Part shown: positions 62,754-64,000 of the stretch, one piece after another
Layout of the letters: every line of letters starts with the position of its first letter
How positions within the stretch are numbered: the stretch's first letter is position 1
Made by a program: the position numbers and the translations under genes
The notes under the pieces: generated by a model
The model's database searches: none
What the model was told of the DNA's origin: nothing
Seen by the model: only the letters and a program-made list of their open reading frames with translations
Assembly: GCF_000374125.1 (NCBI RefSeq)
Contig: NZ_KB893646.1
Span: forward strand, 186,001 to 250,000
Direction: 5' to 3'
DNA length: 64,000 bases
From: Niabella aurantiaca DSM 17617
Lineage (GTDB): Bacteria; Bacteroidota; Bacteroidia; Chitinophagales; Chitinophagaceae

Positions 62754-63923
62754 TCAGGGGAAAATAGCGGCCAGCTTATTTTCCAGGTCAATGCCTCTCA
62801 GACCTTCGGCAATGATCTTGCCTTGCGGGTCAATAAGCACGTTAAAGGGGATGCCGCCAAATTTATACATCGGAACCACGGGGGACTCCCATTTTTTAAG
62901 ATCGCTTACCTGTGTCCATGCCAGCTTATCGTTTTGAATGGCGTTCTTCCAGGCATTGGCATCATCATCCAGCGAAACGCCTAAAATGGTAAAGCCTTTG
63001 GATTTATACTTATTAAAAGCGGCAACAATATTGGGGTTTTCCGCGCGGCAGGGACGGCACCAGCTGGCCCAAAAATCTACCAGTACATATTGCCCTTTAA
63101 ACGAACCAAGCGATACCGGTTTGCCGGTAATATCCGGCAAGGTGAAATCAGGGGCCTGCTTTCCGATCCAGGTACGGTCTTCCGCTGCTTTGATCTCCTG
63201 TTGGAGATTGAGTTTTAGTCCGGCTACGGCTACGTGGTTGGGGAATTTTTTTGTAACCCCGTCGATCAGGTCGATGACCTGCTTGTTGTCGAGCGGCTCA
63301 AGGCCCAGGCCCTGTCCGTTGGCGGTTGACTGGTAATAGCCCAGCTCAAACATGGATAAAGCCGGGTTGATGCCTTTTTTAATTTCGCCCAATGTATATT
63401 CCTTTAACCGGACCCCGTCCTGTTTGATCGTTTGCATGAGCAACGCAGCGGTACTGTCGGCAACTTTTACACTCCGGAGGCTGTCCAGCTGATGGGCCTT
63501 GTTGACCAGCGGGATCATCTTTTCATTGAATGCCAGCATAAATTCCTTCATGGCCTGGCTTGCAGGGGAATTCTTTACCTCGAATTTTTCGGGCAGTTGA
63601 GGATTCCGGGAACCCATCGTAATGTCCAGATCCACTTCCGGCCCGTCATTGATAACGGAAGCTACCGGAAATTGGAGCTGATCCAGCCGGATATTGTAAA
63701 TAGCGTCTTCCATCGCTTCGGTCTTTAATGTAAATTTTCCGTTTTCGATATCCGAAGAGTCAACGATCACCGGTTGCATAGAGCCTACAGGAACTTCTTC
63801 CAGATATACTTTTTTGCCCTGGGTATTGGCGATGCTTCCGTTTACAGTGAAGGTCTTTTTATTGTCTTGCTGGCAACTGCTGAAGACAGCTGCCAGGAGG
63901 ACTATTGCTACGAACTTTTTCAT
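62754..63923 (-). CDS. TlpA-like thiol-disulfide oxidoreductase lipoprotein (DUF4369)
   Basis: A 389-residue lipoprotein (lipobox FSSC, Cys17). The N-terminal DUF4369 domain has FTVNGSIANTQGKKVYLEEV, a helical middle covers about 120-240, and a C-terminal thioredoxin-like domain follows (IGKQAPDFTLPDITGKPVSL; VDFWASWCRPCRAENPNIVA with the CRPC active site). It probably reduces disulfides or supports cytochrome maturation in the periplasm; Bacteroidota encode many such proteins. It is complete within the window; the upstream gene is not visible. Confidence 0.93.
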   Translation of the reverse strand: MKKFVAIVLLAAVFSSCQQDNKKTFTVNGSIANTQGKKVYLEEVPVGSMQPVIVDSSDIENGKFTLKTEAMEDAIYNIRLDQLQFPVASVINDGPEVDLDITMGSRNPQLPEKFEVKNSPASQAMKEFMLAFNEKMIPLVNKAHQLDSLRSVKVADSTAALLMQTIKQDGVRLKEYTLGEIKKGINPALSMFELGYYQSTANGQGLGLEPLDNKQVIDLIDGVTKKFPNHVAVAGLKLNLQQEIKAAEDRTWIGKQAPDFTLPDITGKPVSLGSFKGQYVLVDFWASWCRPCRAENPNIVAAFNKYKSKGFTILGVSLDDDANAWKNAIQNDKLAWTQVSDLKKWESPVVPMYKFGGIPFNVLIDPQGKIIAEGLRGIDLENKLAAIFP

Positions 63924-63948
63924 TATTTTAATTTTTCCAGGATCGAGG

Positions 63949-63958
63949 ACCTGTTAGG
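63949..63958. repeat. half of a CCTGTTAGG-family repeat
   Basis: ACCTGTTAGG matches the arms at 4987 and 15539. The complementary arm, if present, lies beyond the window end. Confidence 0.5.
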
Positions 63959-64000
63959 TTTTACGCCTTTTATTGCAATTTTTTCAACAAGATCTCGTTG

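Overview
The window is chromosomal DNA from a Bacteroidota bacterium, most likely of the family Chitinophagaceae. I infer this from the SusC/SusD/SusE, FecI/FecR, HmuY, DUF4249 and DUF6607 families, the long IleRS, the TAnnTTTG-type promoter boxes, the weak Shine-Dalgarno sequences and the intergenic palindromic repeats. No rRNA, tRNA, CRISPR array, transposase or integrase was seen.

Layout. 1-4982: the N-terminal 600 codons of DNA polymerase I (minus strand, cut by the window edge), an intergenic tandem repeat, a small exported protein and an OmpA-family outer-membrane protein. 5031-19290: an accessory region of gene remnants, dispersed repeats, a secreted alpha/beta hydrolase, DinD, an XRE regulator with a coiled-coil partner, an A+T-rich two-gene cassette with two predicted PD-(D/E)XK nuclease domains and a P-loop ATPase, two small XRE regulators, a large structured-RNA candidate, a pair of tandem paralogues, a cysteine-rich four-helix-bundle protein and a sulfatase. 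19290-24060: a heme-acquisition operon (HmuR-type receptor, HmuY, DUF6607) preceded by a possible small RNA with a terminator. 24189-33495: a mannan-type polysaccharide utilisation locus with its own ECF sigma factor and FecR anti-sigma factor, then SusC, SusD, SusE and GH76. 33496-34182: tandem REP-like repeats. 34183-47126: mainly housekeeping genes (ileS, a DksA-like protein with a histone-like tail, acpP-fabF-rnc, a cysteine desulfurase, an aspartic protease, ruvB). 47146-57445: an orphan response regulator, a HerA-like ATPase and a four-gene TonB receptor/DUF4249/MG2-type operon. 57631-63923: kbl, two secreted hydrolases (alpha/beta hydrolase and S10 carboxypeptidase), YceI, a DUF4143 ATPase remnant and a TlpA-like thioredoxin.

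The best candidate for an undescribed system is the gene pair at 10575-14547. Protein A has an N-terminal HsdR-N-like nuclease fold and a central P-loop ATPase. Protein B has a C-terminal restriction-endonuclease-like domain. No methyltransferase is nearby, the composition is A+T-rich against its surroundings, and two small XRE regulators converge on the operon. Immediately beyond them is an unexplained RNA-like fold of about 150 nt (15235-15387). Other notable observations are an in-frame insertion of a dispersed intergenic repeat into the editing region of ileS, and a duplicated upstream element shared by the hmu operon and a putative small transcript. All function calls come from reading motifs in the sequence; no database search was run.
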